From Delphinapterus leucas (Eukaryota > Chordata > Mammalia > Artiodactyla > Monodontidae): DNA of 64,000 bases. Below the pieces are notes generated by a model. The model was given only the letters and a program-made list of their open reading frames with translations, did no database searches and was not told the DNA's origin. Below, piece after piece: positions 11,125 through 21,148 of the stretch (the first letter of the stretch is position 1; every line of letters starts with the position of its first letter). Both the position numbers and the translations under genes were made by a program. The stretch covers positions 36,412,323 to 36,476,322 of the forward strand of contig NW_022098036.1 of assembly GCF_002288925.2 (NCBI RefSeq), read 5' to 3'.

Positions 11125-12589
11125 ACTTTATTATACTGGTTATGTAAGAGATTATCTGTATAGCTTACTTAAGTTTAAAAGAGTCCAGATACAAAGTAAA
11201 CATTAATTAAGGGATATTCTTAAATGTTATAACACAATATTCCCTGCCAACGTTACAGCAGTTAATCTAGTACACTGGCCGTCACCACGCTCACTTAGGT
11301 ATGGAGTATGTTCACCGTGATGAATTTTTATTAGAATTTCTGTTTATTCTTTGCTTGCTGATAAAGGAAGTACTAACGACCAGTTAGTACGGCTAATGAA
11401 TGTTAAAATCTTCAGCTGTAGAAACAATCAATCAGTCTAATCAAATAGTATATTAATTTCAAATACTATCTTGGAGACACTGTACTCTGAGAATGCTAAT
11501 AAATAATTGAACTCGTCTTTCAAAGGAGTTCTCTCTGTAACTTTCTGGTTGACTTTAACATTTAGAAGCACAGATTTTCCGTGAGAGTCCCAAACCGCGG
11601 GGCTTACACTAGCTGCAGGAACCTTGCCATCTGGATGTGCGCTGGGAGCTTAGCCCAAGTGATGCCTGTGATTCGGACTTGCCTTCCATGACAGTCATTT
11701 TCTGACCAAAGCCTTTATGGCTTTACAAATGCAAGCCTACAAACGTATAAAACTTGCGGCAGCATCTAAAAGAACAAATCTTTTGCTCAATAATGTAGTG
11801 AGAGTGGAAAATTTCCATAGGAGAAGTTGAAACTTTTGTATGTAATATTGTCCTTTACCCTTCTTAATTCTTTCTTCCTATAAATCTCTTAAATTTATTG
11901 TAACTTCCAAAAAATTTTTATGTCAACTGCGGGGAATATCTGACAAGATCCATTAGAAAATCATTCAATTTAGACTTTAAATTTTACATATCAAAGAAGT
12001 GCTACTCACTCTGCCCTCATTCACTTTTTTTCTGTCGTGAATTAAATTCTGTCAATATTTTCAATAAAATCTCCATTTCTTCAAGATTTAACTTCAAACA
12101 TAAAACATACCTTGGGGGCAAAAAATAGGAAAAGTTTCCAAGAGGAAGGATATTACAATATTTATATAACAGAAAAAGTTGTCTTTGAAAAAAAAAAAAG
12201 ACATATGTACAGAGTGATGTTAACTGGCTGTAAAATTATTTGGTCAAATGCTCTCTTTGATGATAGCCCAAAATAGCCAATAATCCTCAAGCTAGTTAAG
12301 CATTTTTTGTTGTTGTTTTTTCTCTAGAGGAATTGTCTGGTACTTTTTAAAAAGTCACAAATGTTCCTTTCTTTGATAAAGTGATAAATCAAGCATGGAT
12401 TTAGAAAAAAATCTAAGAATATTTGTGAAGCCAAAAGGATGGTGAGTAGTACACGAGGTTCCAATAGAGAGTCTGGCTTTCCAGAGATAATTCTGAATTA
12501 AATTCATTTGTGCCAAGTCCTTTCATTTACAAACTTGTTTCACTGGTGCAGAATTTTGGCCTAAACCAAGGGCTCTATATAAAGAATTA

Positions 12590-12591
<2 letters not shown>
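11125..12591. other. intronic stretch with no recognised element
   Basis: AT-rich unassigned sequence. I see no coding signal, RNA gene or clear transposon. Confidence 0.5.
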
Positions 12592-12632
<41 letters not shown>

Positions 12633-12640
12633 ACACACAC
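12592..12640. repeat. (CA)n microsatellite
   Basis: About 24 CA units with a single TA interruption near 12629. The 105-codon frame across it is a repeat artefact. Confidence 0.97.
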
Positions 12641-13754
12641 ATCTTTACAGATCTGCTCAAGACCAAGTGGACTTAATTGGTGTTACTTTATTTTTTATTC
12701 TTGGAGGCAGGTTATTTATATTAGTATAATATATGCAGAGAAAGTAACTAAAAAGTGGCTGGAGAAATACGATGATGATGAAAGAACCAATATTCCAGTT
12801 GCAGCAAGTAATACATATCTAAATTAATTTCCTTCTGTACTTGCATGACTTTGAGTTAGGTATCCCAGGATTGCATTTCTAGTATTTTGATAATATTTTA
12901 GGTTATGGTAGATTTTTATAAGCAATGAGAAACACATTATCAGCTAAAGAGTGGAGACGAAGGAACCTGACATTCTATAAAACAAAAACCCAACAGAGTT
13001 CTGATATAGCTACCTCTGAGTTCCTTTAATTTCCTTTAAAAAGTTGTAACTTTTGAAAAACTAAAGTATCTCGAAAAGACTAGGATGAACTGAACGTTCC
13101 AGTAAAACTTCTGGTGCTCAGAATGGCCAAAACCATTAGGAGGTCTTGCAATCTGTGTTCCCCTGTGTATTCTAGATCCAGGAATTTATTAAGCAACACC
13201 ACTTGCAAAGCCCTGGGAGGAAAGATTTATCTGCGGAAAAGTAGAATACAACAGAAACATACAATAAATAAAAATAACAAAAACATAAACAGCATTAACC
13301 ATAATTGAATAAAGATAAGCATATTTACCCTAGGGCAAAAAGCAGAACACAGGGAAGCCTGAGGTGGCGATGGAAACAGGGAGAAAATAATATATAGATC
13401 AGGGTGGGGCAATCCATTTAAATGAGGGGATATTCCACCCCTTCATATACTCACTCTGCTTTTTTGATGCAATATTTTCCCACCCCTCCAAATGCAAAAA
13501 CCAAAGTGTCTGATCATTAGATGCATAATTATTTTCCTGAATTAGACTGAGGTAGAAACTTTTTAAAAACAACATCAACAACCATAAGAAAGAGCTAGTC
13601 CTTAATAAATAGAAAGACAGCTTTTATGAGAATTCAGAGTTTGTAGTACTTTGTCGCTTGTTGGGCAGAGAACAGATTCAGAGTTAGCAAGAAAAAATAT
13701 AGACGAAAAGAGAAATAGGATAAAAAGCAAAAATGTTCACTGTTTATCAAACAT
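12641..13754. other. intronic stretch with no recognised element
   Basis: AT-rich unassigned sequence. Frames here are short and low complexity. Confidence 0.5.
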
Positions 13755-13990
13755 TTTGGGATTTGGGGCAAACAGATCTGGGTTTGAATCCTGGATATCC
13801 CCCCCTTCACAGGTTAGTGGTATGATCCTGGATGAGTTATTTAACATCTGTGTGCCTCAGTTCCACCATTTATCTATTCAAGATAATCAGAGCACACTGT
13901 GTCTATCTTAGAGACTGTTGGGAGCTTTAAATGATAAGATGTCTGTGAAGTCCTATGGGAAGGGCCTGACACACAGTAGTGGTACAAGGA
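13755..13990 (+). mobile_element. MIR SINE remnant
   Basis: It contains CTGGGTTTGAATCCTGG, then TGATCCTGGATGAGTTATTT, a GTGTGCCTCAGTTCC segment and a GGCCTGACACACAGTAG segment, in the order of the MIR consensus. Confidence 0.85.
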
Positions 13991-14749
13991 CTGCAGCTAT
14001 CAGCATATACTGCCTGTAAAGAGAAGGAAGGTAGTGCAGCTGACTGTTAAATAACCTTATCAAGGTTTGCATTAAGACTGGTGGTTTGTTGACTAAGCTC
14101 TTTAGTGCAACCACATGCATGGAATCCAATGAAATCAACACCAGTTAGGCCCCTAACTCACTCCCATTGCACTGCAAATGGGGTGTGGGTTTGTCTTTGC
14201 ATGTCCTCACTGGGCTTATCCCTTAGGAAAAGCCAGATGAGAAAAGAAGCCTGTCCAGCCCTCAGCAGGGCCCATAGCTCAAGGACTTTCTATTTCCTGA
14301 AAATAATCTTTTTTTTCAAAAGGCAGGTCTATTGTCTGTGAAATTCTATCACAACTGACACATTAGAGCAATCAAATCCTGCTCACTATCTATCAGATTG
14401 ACAATAATGTTAAAGTAACTTGTCTCAGCTCAGAAAAAGCTTTGAAATTCTATCTCACACTAATGATCAAAAACTGTTCTAGTGAATGCTCTTTTTCAAT
14501 AACAAAGCTGATCAGAAACTCAAAACAGACAAGTAAAACCCAAAGTCATCTCACAAATCTCACTAAAATGAGTACTGACATGGACATATTTCCTAGTCTT
14601 GGCTACAGAGATATTTCTGAATTAGCTGAAAATGAAAAATCCATTAGATGTTGTTTTAAAGTAAGTTTTACAATAGCAAAAATTGCCTTAGTTTTCAGCA
14701 GGAACCAGGGACGAAAGAGAGTTCAGTGTTGAGAATCAGGGGTTTTCCT
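13991..14749. other. intronic stretch with no recognised element
   Basis: Unassigned AT-rich sequence between MIR and L2-like remnants. The 96-codon frame at 14442-14732 shows no family features. Confidence 0.45.
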
Positions 14750-14865
14750 CCCAGCTATAAACTTTATGAGGGCAGGGGCTCCTCTGTCCTGTCTCCACTA
14801 GTGCCCTGGCAACTAAAACCATGCCTGGCAGGGAGCAGGTTCTCAAAAAATTATTTAATGAGCAA
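14750..14865. mobile_element. L2-like remnant
   Basis: The series ACTTTATGAGGGCAGGGGCT, CTGTCTCCACTAGTG, ATGCCTGGCAGGGAGCAGGT and an AAATTATTTAATGAGC end matches the common 3' region of ancient L2/CR1-type elements. Diverged and short. Confidence 0.55.
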
Positions 14866-15128
14866 AGAAAGACTTGTCTGTGGTCTCATGAATTGTTGAA
14901 CAACTCTGGGGAAAGGTTCTGCGGTTTTTTTGCCATGACAAAACCACATGGAGAATTTTTGACTGTATAACTGGTGCTACTGCTCAGTTATAAGAGCGAG
15001 CAGCCTCAAAAACATTATGCTAGGTGAAAGAAGTCAGACACCAAAAAGCCATATGTTGTATAATTCCATTTATGTAAAATAGCCAGACTAGGTAAATTCA
15101 CTGAGACAGAATCGAAATTGGTGGTTGC

Positions 15129-15331
15129 TAGGGCTTCGCTGGTGGCGCAGTGGTTGAGAGTCCACCTGCCGATGCAGGGGACGCGGGTTCGTGCCCCGGT
15201 CCGGGAAGATGCCGCCGAGAGGCTGGGCCCGTGAGCCATGGCCGCTGAGCCTGCGCGTCTGGAGCCTGTGCTCCGCAACGGGAGAGGCCACAACAGTGAG
15301 AGGCCCGCGTACCACAGAAAAAAAAAAAAAA
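15129..15331 (+). mobile_element. CHR-2-type SINE inside an old L1
   Basis: Same architecture as the copy at 10914, with A- and B-box-like tRNA parts and an A tail. The duplication AAATTGGTGGTTGC is at 15115-15128 and 15332-15345. A short internal deletion is visible after AAGATGCCG relative to other copies. Confidence 0.95.
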
Positions 15332-15417
15332 AAATTGGTGGTTGCCAGAGACTTGTGGGAGGGGAGAATGGGGAGCGATTCCTTAATGGGTGCGGGGTTT
15401 CCTTTTGGGGAGATGAA

Positions 15418-15453
15418 AATGTTTTGGAATTAGATAATGTTTTGGAATTAGAT
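15418..15453. repeat. 18-bp tandem duplication
   Basis: The unit GTTTTGGAATTAGATA occurs twice in succession, separated by AT, inside the L1 3' UTR. It is a local duplication of the host element. Confidence 0.85.
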
Positions 15454-15552
15454 AGAGGTGACGGTTATGTAACATTGTGAATGTACTAAATGCCACTGAA
15501 TTGCTCACTTTAAACGATTAATTTTATGTTATGTTAATTTCACCTCAAAAAA

Positions 15553-16825
15553 AGCCGAAAAACAAAAAACCCCAAAAAACCCAAGCAAATAGTAGTCCTC
15601 GGTCTTACTGTTTCTGAACCTGTAAGATCATCAAACATAACAGGACATCATCGCTCTGTTGAGGAACTTGCTTACAAAAATATTACAACAGATATTTTTG
15701 AACTCATTTACATCACTGTACATATATTATCAATAAAGATAATTTTTTATTACAGGCTTCTTTGTTTGGTCTGAATGCATGCCCATCATTCCCAGAAATG
15801 CTGAAGGAAAGACTGTCCTGTGTATAATACTTCTCTTAGTTCAACTTCACTCATTTCGATGCAACAGTCTCTTGAGGAGAGAGAAGGAGTGTGATTACCA
15901 GAGCCCTCATTTGCTGAACCCTCTGGCAGGATCAACAGTGACCTTCTGACAGCCCAGTCCAACTGATTCTCCTTTGCCCTTATTTTACTTGATTCCTCCA
16001 CAGCATTTGACTCCATTTTTCTTGATATTTTCTCCTCCTTTGATTACCTTGATGCTAAGCCTCCTTGTAAAATCCACTCAAACCGACTGTTAAATGATAG
16101 TGTGTCCCACAGTTCTGTTTGGCTTCTTTTCACCCTACAGACTCTCCTACCATAGGTTTAGCCACATGAGGCCTGATTGTCTATTATTTTGAGGGTGGTA
16201 TAGGCTACATTGAGGAGAAAGGCATTCAGGGAAAGGTTTGGAGGAGGGGGACACTGCAAGAAGAGGGAAGAGTAAGAAGCAAAGGCAGATGGGACAGAGC
16301 CTTGTGGGTACCTTCAAGGGAAGGATGAGCAACCAGCAAAAGAAACACAGGAAGAATATCCAAGTAGGACTGGTATGAAATTCTGGGAACTGAGAGAAGA
16401 ATCCTTTTAAAGTAGCAGGTGGTTAAGAGTGTTATAGAAGCAGAGAAGATAAGATGAATGGGAGGTGAGGGAAAGCCAGTGAATTAGCAAGAAGAAAGTT
16501 ATTTGTTGCCTTGGAAAGGGCAGGTCCTAGAGGCTGGTGGGTGAGGAAAGGAGCACAGGATGTGCTTGAGAGTAACCTGAAGGAATCCAGGTTCCACAGT
16601 AAAGCTGCGGTTGAAATTGGGAGCCTGGTCCTACCAGGTGCTATTCACCGCCTTTCTTGCCTTCTAGCACCAGTCGTGGAAGGAGAGCACAAATGGAGAA
16701 ACCGTGGAGGCCACAGAATGTACAGGAAACTCTTCAGTTGTTCTAACATCTCTTCCCTCAACTTCAGACACAGTAACCCATCCTGACTCTGTATCCATTT
16801 GAAAACAAAAAACCAAAAAAATCCT
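15553..16825. other. intronic stretch with no recognised element
   Basis: No gene is seen; short frames show no family features. A diverged L2-like segment may lie around 15900-16030, but I cannot support its limits. Confidence 0.45.
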
Positions 16826-16839
16826 ATTTAATACTTTTT

Positions 16840-17044
16840 TTTTTTTTTTTTCGGTACACGGGCCTCTCACTGTTGTGGCCCCTCCCGTTGCGGAGCACAG
16901 GCTCCAGACGCGCAGGCTCAGTAGCCATGGCTCACGGGCCCCGCCGCTCCGCAGCATGTGGGATCTTCCCGGACCGGGGCACGAACCCGTGTCCCCTGCA
17001 TTGGCAGGCGGACTCTCAACCACTGCGCCACCAGGGAAGCCCCC
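16840..17044 (-). mobile_element. CHR-2-type SINE (reverse)
   Basis: It reads from a T-rich tail through CGGTACACGGGCCTCTCACT to CCACCAGGGAAGCCC at its 5' end. The duplication ATTTAATACTTTTT is at 16826-16839 and 17045-17058. It lies in the transcriptional sense of AKAP6. Confidence 0.95.
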
Positions 17045-17058
17045 ATTTAATACTTTTT

Positions 17059-18366
17059 AAGTTTGATTTTTTTTGTGTGAAGAACAGGTTGCCAAGAAAT
17101 TTAAGGTTCTATAAACAGGGTGATTGTGAGGCTGTAAGGAGGAATTCCATAGAAGAAAGAAGGAAACACAAATTATAAGCACTTCTTTCTGCCCTTTCTG
17201 TAACTTCAGTGTCACAATACTATTTTGACTAAAAGGCAACATGTCTGTGCCAATAAATTAAATAAATTTAATTACTGTCAAAATGTCTAAATAACTCTTA
17301 GGTGTAGTAACCTCAGTGTTGGTATATTAAAGCTAGGTGGCAAAGATGAATTTCTTGCATCAAGCTATTTTTTAAACAAATTAATTATTGTATAAATCAT
17401 TATTCGTTAAGCATCCACTGTAGGAAAAAGCTGTTTTCCCACCCAACTCTGAATGTTTCATTAAAAGTATTATAACTAGAAAAATAATCTACTTCCACTG
17501 GAAAATAAATTATTTTATCTTAAATATTGCTTTATGTGCAAACATTGAAATTTTATTGTATTCAGAACAGATTGAATAGGAAAATTGGCTTATTTTTCTG
17601 TTTTTAGTCACTCTTCTGTTTTCCAGAAAATTTTCCCCAGAGTTGCAAGAAAGTATCTACATTTAGGATTATTTAAAAATGAATTTAAAAAAACAACAAC
17701 TTGGGAAGAGATTTTTAAATAAAAGGAATTTCTTTATCTGACCTCTTCAGTACTGTGTAGAACTGAAACCAATAAAATGAAGTACAAAAGAAAAATAAAC
17801 TCAATAAAGTTGTAAAAAACCCAACCGTAGTAAAATGGTGGCATTTTCTACATTCTACCACATAGTAAAACTATTTGAATGACAACAGACCCACATGCCA
17901 AGTTGCATAAACGATTTTTTCCCCTAATGATAACATCTGGCCCCATTCTTCTGTCATTATTCTGTTTGGTGTTTGCCTTTTGACTGTCAAAAGTTGACAT
18001 AACATTTGAGTTTTGTGCCTTGGGATGTAATTTTTGCCTCACCTTTGTCTTAGTATACTCCTGCTCCTCCCTTTATGATAAGGGGCTCCCGTTAATAAAA
18101 CCCACAATTTTTTAAAACCTACAAAGTATATTTGTAGTAAAGAGGAGGAGAACAGTCTTGTAAACAAGTGAAGTTTTACTGACATAGACTTAGTTTCCCA
18201 ACTTTCAGACTGAATTTTAAGAACACAGATTTGTGGCATGATTCTGAGGTAGCTTCACGTACAAGGAGAGCTTTGCCAACACGCTGAAGTCTGCCTGCAA
18301 AGCCAAATATCAGCTGACAAAGTTCACTCACGTCCAGGATCAGTGTCCTTTATGAAGTACATATCA
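17059..18366. other. intronic stretch with no recognised element
   Basis: AT-rich unassigned sequence with no supported coding or RNA feature. Confidence 0.5.
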
Positions 18367-18444
18367 TTGGGTTGGCCAAAAAGTTCGTTCGGATTTTTGT
18401 TACCATTTTGCGGAAAACCCCGAACGAACTTTTTGGCCAACCCA
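18367..18444. mobile_element. short mariner-derived inverted-repeat element (MITE-like hairpin)
   Basis: Two perfect 25-bp inverted arms, beginning TGGGTTGGCCAAAAAGTTCG at 18368-18392 and ending in its complement at 18420-18444, flank a 27-base centre. The arm resembles the terminal repeat of mariner elements of cattle and other cetartiodactyls. No transposase remains. RNA from either strand would fold into a long hairpin. Confidence 0.85.
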
Positions 18445-18524
18445 GTAGTTGAGAGAATTGTTGTGTCTTTTCACTCTCTAAAGGTCCACATTAAGAACAA
18501 ACATTGTGCTATTACTGTTTTCTT

Positions 18525-18885
18525 TTTTAAAATTTATTATTTATTTATTTAATTTATTTTTTTGGCTGTGTTGGGTCTTTGTTGCTGTGCGCAGGCGTTC
18601 TCTAGTTGCAGCGAATGGGGGCTACTGTTTGTTGCAATGCACAGTCTTCTCATTGTGGTGGCTTCTCTTGTTGTGGAGCACAGGCTCTGAGCGGGCGGGC
18701 TTCAGTAGCTGTGGTGCGTGGGCTCAGTAGTTGTGGCTCACAGGCTCTAGAGCGCAGGCTCAGTAGCTGCGGTGCACAGGCTTAGTTGTTCTGCAGCATG
18801 TGGGATCTTCCCAGACCAGGGCTCGAACCCATGTTCCCTGCATTGGCAGGCAGATTCTTAATCACTGCTCCACCAGGGAAGTCCC
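18525..18885 (-). mobile_element. CHR-1-type SINE, long form (reverse)
   Basis: An AT-rich (TTTA)n tail is followed by TTTTTTGGCTGTGTTGGGTC, repeated AGTAGCTGTGGTGC-type units, and the tRNA-like head TTAATCACTGCTCCACCAGG. Flanking TACTGTTTT and TACTGCTGTTTTT look like a diverged target duplication. Confidence 0.88.
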
Positions 18886-19469
18886 AGCTACTGCTGTTTT
18901 TAATGGTTTGCTCTTCTCAGATAAATAGGGGTATGGGATTCGTTTTGTTTGTTTCCATTCAATTCTAATAGTGTGATTACAACTCACCATTCAGAGAAAG
19001 AAAACAAGAAAAATGTTGGAATGACCAAAAATGGTGCATATCATTTTAATCTCTTTTCCATCTTATTTGTGCCAGTCAACCAAACTTGTTTCTTGCTTTT
19101 CCCAGTTTATTATCTGATTGGCCCAATGTTAACATGATTAACAAGGAAGTCAGTTATGATTTGTTTTCTTAAATGGCTTAACCTTTGTTTATACATCTGA
19201 CTTGATTTGATTTACATTTTTGTTTTAATAGCCTCCTTTAAAGACAACTGCTTTTAGACTTAAGGAGAACTGAAAAACCTCTGCTAGAATAGCTCCCTAG
19301 ACCTATACTGTTCCTTCTATAAAATGACTGGAGAATATACAAGTTACACTTTAGGCTAGAAAATTTGCTTGAAATTTCAGGATGAATTTTCCTAGAAGGT
19401 AGTAAATGTATTTGAAGTAAGTTTCCAAGAGATTTTATACTTCTGATTCCTAGAGTCCTTAGGCATGTT
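18886..19469. other. intronic stretch with no recognised element
   Basis: AT-rich sequence without supported features. Confidence 0.5.
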
Positions 19470-19489
19470 AAAAATGTAGAATCCCTGGG

Positions 19490-19846
19490 CTTCCCTGGTG
19501 GCACAGTGGTTGGGAGTCCACCTGCCGGTGTGGGGGGACACGGGTTCGAGCCCTGGTCCTGGAGGATCCCACATGCTGCGGAGCAACAAAGCCTGTGTGC
19601 CACAACCACTGAGCCTGTGCTCTAGAGCCCATGAGCCACCACTACTGAGCCCGCATGCCACAACTACTGAAGCCCATGCACCTAGAGCCCGTGCTCCGCA
19701 ACAAGAGAAGCCACTGCAATAAGAAGCCCACGCAGTGCAACAAAGAGTAGCCCCACTCGCTGCAACTAGAGAAAGCCTGTGCACAGCAATGAAGACACAA
19801 TACAGCCAAAAATAAAAAATAAATGAAATAAATAAATTTACTTTTA
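19490..19846 (+). mobile_element. CHR-1-type SINE, long form
   Basis: The head is CTTCCCTGGTGGCACAGTGG, followed by tandem CCACAACTACTGA-type units, GCAACTAGAGAAAGCCTG and an AATAAA-rich tail. A 20-bp duplication (AAAAATGTAGAATCCCTGGG) is at 19470-19489 and 19847-19866. Confidence 0.95.
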
Positions 19847-20058
19847 AAAAATGTAGAATCCCTGGGGGATTTTCTTTTTTTGAGATTTCAAGGGAAAAAT
19901 AGTAATGATTCTGAGCTCTGATTAGATTTAAAAATTCAGTCTTCATTGGAATAGAAGCTCTGGTCCTGGGCTGTCATGAAGGAGGCTCTTGAGAGTTTTA
20001 AATGTTGGGACCTTAATTCAAACTGTAACCCAAATCAAAGAAATGTAAATTTCATTCT

Positions 20059-21136
20059 GTGGGAGAAAATATTTGTAAATGAAGCAACTGATAAAGGATT
20101 AATCTCCATAATATACAAGCAGCTCATGCAGCTCAATATCAAAAAAACAAACACTCCAATCCAAAAATGGGCAGAAGACTTAAAAAGACATTTCTCCAAA
20201 GAAGATATACAGATTACAGACAAACACATGAAAGGATGCTCAACATCACTAATCATTAGAGAAATGCAAATCAAAACTGCAATGAGGTATCACCTCACAC
20301 CAGTCAGATTGGCCGTCATCAAAAAATCTACAAACAGTAAGTGCTGGAGAGGGTGTGGAGAAAAAGGAACCCTCTTGCACTGTTGGTGGGAATGTAAATT
20401 GATACACCCACTATGGAGAACAATATGGAGGTTCCTCAAAAAACTAAAAATAGAACTACCATATGACCCAGCAATCCCACTACTGGGGATATACCCTGAG
20501 AAAACCATAATCCAAAAAGAGTCATGTACCACAATGTTCACCGCAGCTCTATTTATAATAGCCAGGACATGGAAGCAACCTAAGTGTCCATCGACAGATG
20601 AGTGGATAAAGAAGATGTGGCACATATATACAATGGAATATTACTCAGCCATAAAAAGAAATGAAATTGAATTATTTGTAGTGAGGTGGATGGACCTAGA
20701 GTCTGTCATACAGAGTGAAGTAAGTCAGAAAAAGAAAAACAAATACTGTATGCTAACACATATATATGAATCTAAAAAAAGAAAAAAAAATGGTTCTGAA
20801 GAACCTAGGGGCAGGACAGGAAGAAAGATACGTACATAGAGAATGGACTTGAGGACACGGGGAGGGGGAAGGGTAAGCTGGGACGAAGTGAGAGAGTAGC
20901 ATTGACATATATACACTACCAGATGTAAAATAGATAGCTAGTGGGAAGCAGCTGCATAGCACAGGGAGATCAGCTCAGTGCTTTGTGTCCACCTAGAGGG
21001 GTGGGATAGGGAGGGTGGGAGGGAGATGCAAGAGGATATGGGGATATATGTATACGTATGGCTGTTTCACTTCGTTATACAGCAGCAACTAACACAACAA
21101 TGTAAAGCACTTATACTCCAATAAAGATGTTAAAAA
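20059..21136 (+). mobile_element. 5'-truncated L1: ORF2 C-terminal region plus 3' UTR
   Basis: An open frame to 20839 reads as the C-terminal part of L1 ORF2p, with [54 protein letters not shown] and [13 protein letters not shown]. The L1 3' UTR and an A-rich end follow. The duplication AAATTTCATTCT is at 20047-20058 and 21137-21148. The upstream start codon at 19976 lies outside the element. It is not a functional gene, since it lacks the endonuclease and catalytic reverse transcriptase parts. Confidence 0.95.
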
Positions 21137-21148
21137 AAATTTCATTCT

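Larger units (their letters stand above)
15005..15552 (+). mobile_element. old L1 3' end, interrupted by a SINE at 15129
   Basis: Before the SINE: ATTATGCTAGGTGAAAGAAG, GACACCAAAAAGCC and ATTCCATTTATGTAAAATAG. After it: GTGGTTGCCAGAGACTTG and a purine-rich 3' UTR ending TTAATTTCACCTCAAAAAAA. This order matches the 3' end of older mammalian L1 families; a related copy is at 62515-63118. Confidence 0.8.

Noticed and set aside
19976..20839. 287-codon open frame that could be called a gene
   Set aside because: The residues are those of the L1 ORF2p C-terminus, and the element has its own 12-bp target duplication; the start codon lies outside it.
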